Source: Thamnaconus septentrionalis (lineage: Eukaryota; Chordata; Actinopteri; Tetraodontiformes; Monacanthidae). From it: a DNA stretch of 64,000 nucleotides. Under the pieces are notes generated by a model. That model was given only the letters and a program-made list of their open reading frames with translations. It had not been told where the DNA came from and did not search any database. Position 1 is the first letter of the stretch, and each line of letters starts with the position of its first letter. Of this stretch, positions 46,884 through 64,000 are shown in pieces. The stretch is from contig CM020518.1 in NCBI GenBank assembly GCA_009823395.1, positions 110,001 through 174,000 on the forward strand. Direction: 5' to 3'. The position numbers and the translations under genes were made by a program.

Positions 46884-47048
46884 ATCAACATGTTTGGAAT
46901 ACTATGTATGAATATTGATGTGCAGTATTACTCTTTCTGTGTCTTTCTTCTCACGGATGTTTTATCATCTTTAGGAAAAAAAATGAAAAATTGGGATAAA
47001 AATAAAAGCCGGGCCAAATTATTAGTGATATCTTTGTAATGAAGGGAC

Positions 47049-47054
47049 AATAAA
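47049..47054 (+). terminator. Polyadenylation signal of minar2
   Basis: AATAAA about 165 bases after the minar2 stop codon. Confidence 0.55.
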
Positions 47055-47279
47055 TACATTTGAAGAAAAACTGTAAACCTGCAGGTTTATTTATGAAGAT
47101 ATTGCAAAGGATGAAGTACCGTAAAGAATCTTGACCAGCCATTTCACTTTGAATGTGTTTTTGCAGACCCATCCAGGCGGCTTCTATTTCAATTCATTTC
47201 ATTTATTTGCGCGCTTTGAAAAACCCGACGTCCTTCAAATCTAACAAGTGAAGTCTGCAAAGTCACAAAACAAGAGAGT

Positions 47280-47600
47280 TTCCTTCCCCTTGCGGACCAA
47301 TTCAACTTCTTCTACGACGTGGCATGACGTGACGTCATCAACGTGAGTCCAAGATTTGTTGTTGACGTGTTTGTTGCGAGCCAGCCGGTAAGTGCCCAGT
47401 TTTTCTTTTGTCCGCCTCTAAAGTTCACATCCCCGCAGTTCACAGATCTTTCTGTCCACCAGAACCAAAGCACAATAAAATGTCGCTTCTTTTGTTCACG
47501 CGCGTGATGTTTCCTTCCCCAAAGACGCCGCGGGTCAGCGTGCGCGTCGTGCCGAGTGTGTTGAAGGAAGCTAACTTCACTCTTCACTGTTAATATCTGA
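47280..47600 (+). promoter_or_regulatory. Putative prrc1 promoter with CRE
   Basis: CpG-richer segment upstream of prrc1 with a perfect TGACGTCA at 47330-47337, preceded by overlapping half sites (TGACGTG, ACGACGTGG). prrc1 coding begins about 0.7 kb farther on, apparently after a splice acceptor (CCACCAG before 48298), so an untranslated first exon near here is likely. Inferred, not proven. Confidence 0.45.
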
Positions 47601-48306
47601 ACAATACGCGTAGTAAAATCAACCAAAGACTTTTCTATTGGTTGGAGGAGAAGCGAAGCCATCGCAAGGCTCCGAATCTGATGACGTTCTTGACAGTCGA
47701 CCCAGTGAGCGGCTGCGTTGTTGCAGACTGACTGTGCAGCTGACAAACATAACTATCTATCTATTATCTATCTATCTATTTTCTATATATCTATTATCTA
47801 TCTATCTGGTTTTCAGCTTCCTTTCTCTACTTTTATTCAACCGATATATAATTGCAATAGGCAATTGAATTTTTAATTTCGCGATGATTTCTGCGCTCCT
47901 GCGGTCCTGACTGCAAACCGCAGTTCGGTCAAAGATGCTTCATCTTCAGCCACTGGCGTCTCCAAAACCAGAACATCCAGCTGAGCCAGTGTGCACGAGG
48001 CGTGTGTACAGACGGCGTATTGAATATAACTCACCTCACTTCAAAGTGTCCTCTGCAATGTGTCTTTAATGCAGTGACATTAAACACTGCATGTGTTGCT
48101 CTAAAATATTACACACAAACCCATCTGAATTTGCAGCCAGAGAGAGAGAGAATCTTGTGCTGCCTGTCCAGTCATTAAAATAGCAGTTTATTGCAACGAG
48201 TTATTGATCATTAATAATGCTGCTTGATTGACATCCTGCCAGCCTGTGGGTGCAGTTACAGAGTGATTAGACTCCCAGACCTGTGTGTGTCCACCAGGAC
48301 CAGAAG

Positions 48307-51275
<2,969 letters not shown>

Positions 51276-51577
51276 CGCCCTCACATTGACAAACTGTTGA
51301 TGACAGCGGAGTGAAGTCTGAAGCCCAGTGCTGCTGACTGAAGCCCACAGCTGGTCTCCAAGGGTGGAAGATCTGACGTCCACGTTGTGTTCAATGTCCC
51401 CAGAAAGAAGACTTTATTATTGTTATTTTAAAGTGTCATTTGATTGACGTGGTAAATCTGTTGAATATGAAAACCCACAACCTTAACGTACCAGGGTAAT
51501 GTCTTGTTTTTTATTTTTAATACTAATTCTTTTCTGTCGATACTAAACCGTCTCTTTTATTCTGCAGACCGAATGAG

Positions 51578-51583
51578 AATAAA
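51578..51583 (+). terminator. Polyadenylation signal of prrc1
   Basis: AATAAA about 300 bases after the prrc1 stop and about 180 bases before the psmb7 ATG, so the two genes are packed tail to head. Confidence 0.6.
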
Positions 51584-51655
51584 TCCACACTTGCTTAACT
51601 TTCTGAAAACCAATCTGTCGTCTTCACCTGCAAACGAGACAAAACAAACATACAC

Positions 51656-51760
51656 ATTACCGCCAGTAGGTGGCGGTAATGTACCGAGTTGGCCCTAAAA
51701 CAAAGAAGAAGACGAGCACTTCCGGTAGTTCCCGGAAACGGGAGATTTTTATCGAAGAAG
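51656..51760 (+). promoter_or_regulatory. psmb7 core promoter with palindrome and ETS-type site
   Basis: A near-perfect palindrome (10-base arms ATTACCGCCA/TGGCGGTAAT around five bases) at 51656-51680, then ACTTCCGG (ETS-type) at 51718-51725 and CCCGGAAACGGGAG. A very short TATA-less proximal region fits a housekeeping proteasome gene. The palindrome resembles the end of a fish dispersed repeat often found upstream of genes; that is recollection, not a search. Confidence 0.5.
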
Positions 51761-55961
<4,201 letters not shown>

Positions 55962-56007
55962 AATCCATCTGCATCTTCTCACTTCATGTCTTTAGTCTGT
56001 AATTTTC

Positions 56008-56013
56008 AATAAA
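56008..56013 (+). terminator. Polyadenylation signal of psmb7
   Basis: AATAAA 47 bases past the psmb7 stop codon, in TTTTCAATAAAAGTGTTTGG. Confidence 0.75.
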
Positions 56014-56129
56014 AGTGTTTGGAAATATGATTTCCTGCTGTGGTTTCTGATGGTCTTCACCAGAAGGTTTTCTCCATGCACCTGCTGCTGCTAAGCTACA
56101 TGTGTAGCCCCTCCCACCACCTCCTACAT

Positions 56130-56250
56130 TCACTCACATTCTTACGAGGTAATGCGGGTTCAGTGTCTTGCCCAAGGACACAATGACAGACTGGGATGGA
56201 TGGAGTGGGATTTGAACCAACAACCTGTCTATCACTGAACAAGCAGCTCC
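56130..56250 (-). repeat. Dispersed repeat fragment
   Basis: GTGTCTTGCCCAAGGACACA ... TTTGAACCAACAACCTG is a typical fish repeat stretch related to tRNA-like/LINE-tail repeats. Confidence 0.5.
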
Positions 56251-56734
56251 ACCTCCTGAGCTGCAGAAGATAGAAGAGAAGATGGTGGAGTGGTGAGGAA
56301 CACAAGTGACAGAGATCACCTTTGACTCACTCAGCGAGAGAGGCGTGGCTGGCGGCGCTGTCGCCCCCTGTGGCGACACCCCTTCACTGGCTGAGGAGTT
56401 TGTGTCAGTCATTGATTCATTATAGCAGTGTTTTTTTTTTCCCCCAAAATTGAAGATGAACTGCAAGAATCCTGAAATCCTGACATGTAGTAGATGAATG
56501 AAGTGTGTAATGTTGACACCCAAAATGTTTTGAGTAATATGATTGGCCCGTTAATGTCAACAGGCTGTGCGAGGCAGCATGGTGGAAGGATAAATGCTGG
56601 TGGATCCACAGTGTGTATATAATTACAACAAACTGCAGTAGGGGAAGTTTCCAGTGAACCTAGACAGTGACGGGTCGGGACCAGATGGTTCTGATCCTTT
56701 AAAGTTGCTTCTTAACGTCTATCATCATCAATCA

Positions 56735-56937
56735 ATCAATCAATCAATCAATCAACTTTTTATTTGTTCTCTCGCTGAATCACAACCAAAGCTGCTTTTG
56801 TGCAATCAGGAGAAAAGCAGCTGATCCTCCACAGCTGCAGGGGGCGACAGTGGGCAGGAAAAACTCCCCCGTAGGAAGAAACCTGCAGCAGATCCAGACT
56901 CCAGGGGGCGCTCATCTGCTTTGACCAGCTGGGGTGG

Positions 56938-56969
<32 letters not shown>

Positions 56970-56990
56970 ACACACACACACACACACACA
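56735..56990. repeat. Dispersed repeat with (ATCA)n, (GA)n and (CA)n tails
   Basis: ATCA units, then a body with CAGGAAAAACTCCCCCGTAG and GAAGAAACCTGCAGCAGATC, then GA and CA runs. An opposite-orientation fragment of the same body (CTGCTCCAGGTTTCTTCCCA, GGGGAGTTTTTCCTGCCCAC) lies at 21480-21545 in pkn3 intron 21. Confidence 0.65.
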
Positions 56991-57519
56991 CAGATATTTG
57001 CACAAAGTATCAGATGGGCATCGCTGATACCAGCATGAGTTTCACTCGGTGTCGGATCAGAGAGAAAATCAGCGGTGTTGAACGTCCGACCTCACTGCTG
57101 CTGTGAGACTTGCCTGGTTGAAACCACCAGCTGCTACCAGGAGGGCATCATGGGTAGTCCGCTACATCTCACTGGTGTTGTTGGAGAGCGATTCAACACA
57201 TCTGCCTCCACGTTAGCACGTTAGCACTCTGCAGACAGCTGCTGTGAAGACTGCTGACAGCCTGGGCAGCAGGTAGACGAGTCGACGCTTCACCGTCAGT
57301 GGCTTCATATGTTGTGAGCGGTGGGTGGAAATGGAGATGGAATCCTGACACCACAACCTGTTGATGGAAATAGCTCCACTGCCTCCTCACTGGCTGCCGG
57401 CGAGCACAGCTCATCTGTCTGCTGGGTGTAGCATTAGCCTCACCAGCTGAACTCCAACCTCTGTGGAGTTCTGGTCCAATCAGGTCTCTAATCTCACTGG
57501 GAGGATCTCCACATTTTGG

Positions 57520-57605
57520 TGAGGTGTCTGTGAAGGTTCTCAGTCATCCAGCTCATCTTCAAGTAGAAGCTTCAGTTGGGTCGACCGGACTTGTTTTGGC
57601 CTCCT
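57520..57605. repeat. Repeat shared with 5143-5225
   Basis: GGTTCTCAGTCATCCAGCTC and CTTCAAGTAGAAGCTTCAGT here match GGTTCTCGGTCATCCAGGTG and CTTCAAGTTAGAAGAGGTTC in dennd1a intron 6. A dispersed repeat of unassigned class. Confidence 0.6.
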
Positions 57606-60112
57606 CTCAGCTTCTTCAAGATCGCAAGAACAAGTATCGTCATACATTTTGGGAAGAAAACCAATGAGCATCTTTTTTAAGATCAAGTTTGTTTCTATGT
57701 CAGTGGAACAGCAACATCGCCTTTCAGCAAGGTGGCGCTCAATCATTTTCTCTAAGAGTTTGCTGCTTTGCCAGATATTTTGAAACCATTTCAAAAAAAA
57801 CATGCTAAGCATGAGCAAAATGCGGAAAAACCTTCAATGTCTGAACTCAACACCAAACACTGGAAACACATTCATCAGTCTCACTCATGGTGGTGGTGAA
57901 AGACCTCAAGGTTCTTCACGGCTCTGGGGAGGTTGAACAAAAGCTCTCTTTTCTTTTATTATCCGCCACTGCAATGTTGGCCGAGTCTCCACCGAGTCTC
58001 TTGATGAAAAACCTCAAGTCGAGTCCGAGTCCGAGACCAGACCAGACCTGGTCAAAATGCCTCAGAGTCTCAGACGAGACGGAGAGCTTTAAAAGTGGTC
58101 TGGAGACCGAGACCAACCTGCAGTCCTGCAACACTGCAGTGTCAGACCCTGCTGCTAATGTCCAGAAGAAGCCAACACTCATCACAGACACACTTTAAGT
58201 GTAGAACTGTTGTGAACACAACACATTTGGTTTTGGAATGAAACCAGTTGGTCCAGTCAGACCACTGCTTCCTGGAGCGTTCATGGAGATCTGGCAGAAG
58301 AACATGTTCAACAGGAAATCGCTTGCCTGAGGCTCCATTTAGTTGTGGAATGCAAGTCAGCGAGTACAGCGGATTTTTTTTTTTCATTTTATCAAAATGA
58401 TAGCGTCAAGGGCATAGTGGAGTTAGCACACAGCGGAAGCCGATACACCGGCATTGAACAGCCGAACAGAAAAGGTGGAAGTTAGGGTTTGCCTTGGAGA
58501 GGCAGAACGTTTTACTGAACCATTCGCTACACCCTGTTTGAGTTTGTTTGTCACAAGACTTCATCAGAACCTGGTGTAGCCACGCATGTTGTGCAGGTAG
58601 ATCCCAGTAGATGTATTTTCATTGGATAGTCGTAAACTTTATGTGTAATAATTCGTGTGGTTTCATTTTGGTTCAATTTGATCTGATAGTGCACTGTTTC
58701 TTTAACGTTTGTGCTTTGATTTTGTCTGTGCTTTTCATTATTTTTACAATACAATATTGTACATATATAATGGAAACCTTTCCGTTACCATGGCCCAAAA
58801 AAAACACAAAGCTTACCCAACCATTGGAAACCGTTGTGTCCCTCGTGGGCTTACACAACATTGAAAGAGGGTTGGGGAGGGGGGAGGGGTGTCACGGTGT
58901 GAACTGTGACCAAACCCCAAATCTCATTTCACCTCTTAGCCCATGTGACCAAGTGGCCAGGGGCGGGGCTTGTGATTTGGCCCCACAGATACGACCCTGC
59001 ATCGCCAAAACGCTCCTACGCAGGTCAACGCATCGTGTTCTGCCGGTGTTGGTGTTTGTTGCTACTCACAGCCCGTACAGTCTGCACTGAAACACAGCCA
59101 CAAGTTTAGTAAACTCACTGCTGTGCAACCACACACAGGTTGTCAAACACCATCAAAATGAAGGTCAAAGTGGAGTTGCATTAAAACGTGATCAAACCCG
59201 AACCGTCAGAAACGGCATTAATAAAGGAGATATTGCAGAAATGCAGTCATGCAGTCATGGCCAGTGTAGCTTCGATGAGGAAGAGGAGCAGTCATCAGCC
59301 AATCACTATCAAGTCAAGACAACACAATGTTTTTTGCCGGGGATTAAAGTCTTTTTTAATGATATAAAAAACATCTGTGAGTTTCTTTGGATGCTGATGC
59401 TAACCCTAGCAACCCCCACCCTCCCCCACCCCCCCACTGAGCCTTCACTTAGGCTTTATTTAGTTTATTTATAGTCTATTTAGTTATGACTTGAGTTTTG
59501 TTGACAACACACTAGTTGCTAGTTACTCTAGTTGGAGTTTACCTTTGCAATGTCACTCATTGCTTCAGTTCTGTCTTCCGAGCAGTCCAGTTGTTTTCAC
59601 TGTTTGTGGTTTAAATGTCGTTGTTTAGTCTAGCGAGGTTCTCCCAGTTTCCTGTGGTGTCCTGCTGTGTTAGAGAGACAGCTGTGTGAGTGTTGTCTTA
59701 CTCTTCTTTTGAATTACAAGCAGCTCCAGTTTTTCCTTGACGTCTTTTGGGCGCGAGTTTTGCGTCAAGTTGATTTTTTAACTAGTTTTCCGTTTTTCAA
59801 AGACATTTTGGTTCTAGAAATATGTCATAGCCCTCTGTTGGAAGAGTGGTCTTGAAAAATCTCAGTTTGAAAGGTGAGTTTAGCACTCACGCTTCAACCC
59901 CCACCCCCCCCACCCCCACCCCCTGGCCTGCAGGAGGATTAGGACCCTCAACCAGTTCACGGGAATGCGTAAGTTGGCGGGAGGGGGGCGGGGGAGGTGG
60001 ACTGGAACTGGGCCATGACAACTGGGCTCCACTTCAGTCACTCAGACTGTATCTCTATAGACAGCAACACACACAGCTTATACACTGTTGTAATAATGTA
60101 ACAGTATAGACC
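57606..60112. other. Gene-poor interval
   Basis: No open frame with family features or credible splice pattern was found on either strand. It includes a C-rich patch (59899-59922) and a GC-rich patch near 58870-58980. Composition alternates between AT-rich and GC-rich stretches as in decayed repeats. Confidence 0.4.
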
Positions 60113-60577
60113 ATCGGTGTCAAACTCTGGCCCGCAGTCCAAATGTTATACAGCACATGTAGCCGCTAACACTACAACTCCCAGAATGCTCTGCTGGTAG
60201 TTTGTCGAGTCAATCAGGACAGGACGATCAATGGAGGATATCATTATGATGATGTCACTGCTTTATTGCTGTTATTTTATTACAAAATGTAATATCAGCC
60301 CGTGGAAAAAGCTTCCTGTTGAAATTTAAATCAGAAGCCTGCAAAAAAAAAAAGAACCTCATGATATTTATTGACATTTTATTGATTCTGATGAGTTTTT
60401 ATGATTTGAAAGTTGATTTTGCATGTGTGCAATAGGAAGTTATTGATAGTATAGTATTAGGCTTTGATGGTTCCATCTGGAGGAAGATTGTTGCAATAAA
60501 TATCAATGCTGAACTGAAGCTCTGTCCAAGTTTTACATTTCAGCCCCACTGAGTCTTTGAGTTTGACTCCCCTGATC
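60113..60577. mobile_element. Non-autonomous hAT-like element, near-complete copy
   Basis: Left end CATCGGTGTCAAACTCTGGC and right end GAGTTTGACTCCCCTGATC are inverted (GTGTCAAACTC/GAGTTTGACTC). The body (CACTACAACTCCCAGAATGC ... AATATCAGCCCGTGGAAAAA) matches a second copy at 3424-3765 in dennd1a intron 10. Confidence 0.75.
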
Positions 60578-60589
60578 TAGGCTGCTGTG

Positions 60590-60621
<32 letters not shown>

Positions 60622-63600
60622 GTGTGGGCGTGCTTCTCTTTGGCCGTCCCAAGGGTAAGCAGTGACCAAGGCCAAACAGGAAACGACGCAGATGTCTGTG
60701 TTGTTTTCATGCACTTTGTTTCCCTCAGTGAGCGTCATGGAGCCTCGTCCTGACTCCACGCTGTTAATGCTGCGTGACTGACGAGCGCTCAAATGCCTGG
60801 CAGTGACCTGCTTCTGTAGCCAAGTGCAGCCTGGCTTCAACACAGGATCTGATGAGTCAACTTTGCATTTTAAGCCTCCCTCTGTCTTTTCTTTCCTGAT
60901 AGCATGTATCACACACACACACACATGGAAAATCAGTGTTTCTAGTTTATAACATTTATTGTGAACAAAAGACTTTGGCAAGGTGCTCTAATAAAATCTC
61001 ACCATTGTTTAAATAGATATTAAAAATGTGATGTTGATGTTGATGTCATCCAACCACGGTTGCTCCACATCCAGCCAATACCCAGAAATACCCATTCATT
61101 GTTTACTCCCCTGATAGACATCTGGGACTCACATGCAGACAATCAGTGTAATATAACTATATAACTTTGACATATATACCCCACAAATTATTCCAGTTTA
61201 GTTACTATTCTTTATCTTTTTTTTCAGTGTTTTTAGGGTTAGGGTGAGGTTTTATTCCGGATGTCTCATTTCCTGGTTTATTTCTCGATCCAAATGTTGA
61301 TTGTCTGTTCCTTCAGCAGTCAAAGGCTGAGGGGTTTTTCATCCTACGTCTGAATCCTGCTTGATTAATATTCCAGGATGAATCAAAGCTGAGTTTGCGC
61401 TGTCGTTCCGACTCAGCCACTGGTCTTGGAAGACTTTCTGCTCCCACAACCACTGAGGGTTCGTTCAGAAGCTCGCTCGCTAGTCCTCTCCACTTACTCT
61501 GCCCACATTCACCCACATTCCACCTCCATATTAGGTGCTCAAAGGTCACTGAAAGATTGAATCCATGTGAGCTGAACATTCCACCGGTGGTAAGTCCCAG
61601 GTCACTGCTCATCAGCTTTGCTTCAAAGGCAATTGTTGAAAAGTGATTGTTGGATTCTGAACGCTGCTCTCAGGCCGAGTTCAATTCTTCACTCTCGCTT
61701 TCAAGACGTCTTGGCAGACGTGTTGCAATCACAGGTGTTCTTCTGGTTCCGCTACAGGTTTAGATTTGGATCCAGATACATGAATGAAGCCCCTGGTAGT
61801 ATTTGGTATAAAACTTGTATTTACTATGCGTGCCTTGACATGCGTTTGATGGTTAAGACTTTAGAAATTAGAATTCAATGGTCAAGGTTTTGTTTCCGCA
61901 GTGGCGCTACATCAGTTTTGCTGTAAAGCCAGGTGTCTTCTCAGGTGCTCAGATGGTACGGCAGGATCAAGCAGACTTGTCAACTCTCCCCGTCACGAAT
62001 GACCAAAGTGTAAAAGTGATTTTGCTGATCAATTATATTTTCTGTGATTTAACATCATTCATGTAGAGGTTGCTTGAATAGATGTGTCAAGTTTTTCATA
62101 CTTTGACCGGTGTTTAATTGAAAGGTGAAAATGTGTTGAACTCAAGGTAACGAGTTCCTCCATCCTAACCACAAGGTTCCTGGAGGTGTAAAGTTCTCCC
62201 CAGTGTCAGATATCTGCATTCACTGTGTTTAAAAATATTTGCTGCAAGAGAAGTAGAGAAAAACTTTAACTGCACTTTTCTGTTTTTATACCTACTAACA
62301 CTGTCCGAAAAGTGTAAAATTCATGCCCATAGTTTGTCTGACCTCGGTTTGTATCCATAACCTTGGCTTAAGATCCAGTTGTGGGGCTAAACTCAGACTA
62401 GTAAAGGTTTATTTCTACGCAACCATTTTTGGAGAATTCAGTTGTATCTGGCTTTGAAACTGCAGCGCAGTAGAGAGTTGCTAGGTCACAATATACCATG
62501 GCTGGTATACATTTAACCTTTTATTTTGAGGGATCACATTTACAACATACAACAATATAAGGGTTATTGGACCTCCTTAGGAGCCCAGTGCAAATAAAAA
62601 TATTTTCACCTGCATGCTGTTTGTGATGGCAACCAAGCTGTTTGGTGTTTGACAGAGTATGACCTCAGTGACGAAGGGAAAGCTGACTTCTACTCTGGAG
62701 TTTTGACACACATCGCACTGTGTATTTTTGCAACTGTACAACCTCAGACACCAGTTCTCCTCAGGGGACGTCTCTAGAAGGTCTTCAAACTGTTGTGTTA
62801 ATGTCAAATGATGTTCACACCAGGGTGAATATCTCACCGCAGTTTAACAGTCGTCAGCAAATATGCCGTGTTCAAATGTTACTGGGGGAGGACAAATATT
62901 CTGGAAAGTCACAGCAACCTGTAAATTGAAAGTCCAACAGGATCGTCAGAACACACGGACCACTGACTGGCAAATCAACTGGCAAATCAACTGTGGTATT
63001 ATAAAAACAGAGTCTTGCACAGGGTCTTTGTTTGCAGTTACCAATGAAGACAAGATTGAGCCCATCTTGTACTGAATATCTCAACTCATTCAGCACGGCC
63101 CTACTGAGTTGTATTTCCACTCACTCACTTGTGGCTCTGCAAGCAGCTCAGGGAGAGCAATGCAGTGCCTTTCATTGTGGAGCCAAGTGGCTCGACCAAG
63201 ATGCTGCTGGTCAGGTGCTACAAGGGGTTAAAACACTTCCTCCTCACACAGGCAGCCAACTGTAGTCTGATGGATTCCCAGACTCCTCAATTTCTTGCCA
63301 ATTGGCCGTGCACAGTGGAGATCTACTGCCACTGGAGGAGGTCCTTCATTGACTGCCAGAAGGACCTGCTGGGTCTCAGCGGTGACACTCTACCACTAGA
63401 CCACTGGGCTGGTGCTGAGGTTCCTACAGCCACCTTCCAGACCTGTCGTATGAAACAGCCGATCCTTCATCATGGTGGAGAAGAATGAGGACATCGCAAG
63501 GTTGCCAGACACCAAGTTGAGAGAAGTGCTCCTGACTTGTTGATGTTGGTCTTGAGGACAGCTTCTGTGAAGGAAGGAACACCAATGATGCCAGCATCTC

Positions 63601-64000
63601 CTCTTCCATTCTTAGCAGTCAATGTTAAATGTCAGGTTAAGCAGAATCAATCTTTATTCTGAATAATGACCAAGTTTTGGCCAAGGTCTTCAGAGTGGGA
63701 ACATTACCTTGATTATGACCTTTAAAAAAATAACCACTATGATCATAATAATATCAGAACATAATACCACAGACCGTCTAAAGTCTAAATTGAGATATTT
63801 ACATGTAATCACCAACAAAAAAGTTACATTTTCACCAGAGCCAATGGCAGCCATATTTGATTTGGCCATTGCATCACTGGTAGCACCATGGTGGACCAGC
63901 ACCTCAGTGATTCCTCGTGTCTCGCGACCCACTAACTCAGTTCAAGTGAGAAATTCTCCCGACACCAAATTGTGAACGGGTCTACAGGCCAGGTCCTGGA
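60578..64000. other. Gene-poor tail of the window
   Basis: Contains a (TG)n run (60589-60614), a short (CA)n (60911-60922) and unremarkable sequence. Open frames at 61313-61612 (minus), 62577-62837 (minus) and 63129-63488 (plus) show no recognised domain, start context or exon structure. Confidence 0.4.

Noticed and set aside
61313..61612. 99-residue minus-strand frame
   Set aside because: It looked protein-like at its C-terminal end, but no family was recognised and no exon borders were found.
63129..63488. 119-residue frame near the right edge
   Set aside because: No known domain, and neighbouring frames are broken; insufficient to call a gene or an element.

Overview
The window is nuclear DNA of a ray-finned fish with a compact genome. 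Genes are split into many short exons with canonical GT/AG borders. Very abundant (CA)n, (ATT)n and (CTGT)n microsatellites and small teleost-type transposon remnants fill the introns, and the encoded proteins are all vertebrate orthologs. No bacterial, viral or organellar block was seen. Splice models were built by hand: every junction quoted was checked for reading phase and, for most genes, the summed exons give a whole number of codons and the family's usual length.

Layout. (1) 229-7967, minus strand: the DENN-module half of dennd1a (18 exons, 3' end off the left edge), a Rab35 exchange factor. (2) 7968-9760: shared head-to-head promoter. (3) 9761-21775, plus: pkn3, a complete 22-exon Rho-effector kinase of 929 residues. 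(4) 23608-27006, minus: zdhhc12, a complete 5-exon palmitoyltransferase of 270 residues, convergent with pkn3. (5) 28031-29908, minus: cenpa, the centromeric histone H3 variant, 4 exons, 147 residues. (6) about 33370-44715, plus: ythdc2, about 30 exons, an m6A-reading DExH RNA helicase. (7) 45658-46883, plus: minar2, 3 exons, 176 residues. (8) 48307-51275, plus: prrc1, 8 exons, 416 residues. (9) 51761-55961, plus: psmb7, 8 exons, 277 residues, the proteasome beta-2 subunit. (10) 56020-64000: a gene-poor, repeat-bearing tail with no convincing coding gene.

The genes do not form a pathway; they are a conserved syntenic neighbourhood. dennd1a, pkn3, zdhhc12 and psmb7 have human orthologs on 9q33-q34, whereas ythdc2, minar2 and prrc1 have theirs on 5q22-q23, so the window joins two human segments.

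The most interesting non-gene signals are exons bracketed by complementary (TG)n and (CA)n tracts in ythdc2, psmb7 and prrc1; a three-segment set of mutually exclusive perfect hairpins in a ythdc2 intron; a telomere-like repeat that forms the splice donor of prrc1 exon 6; and an Asp-to-Glu change at the beta-2 specificity position of psmb7. I found no evidence for a wholly new multi-gene system.
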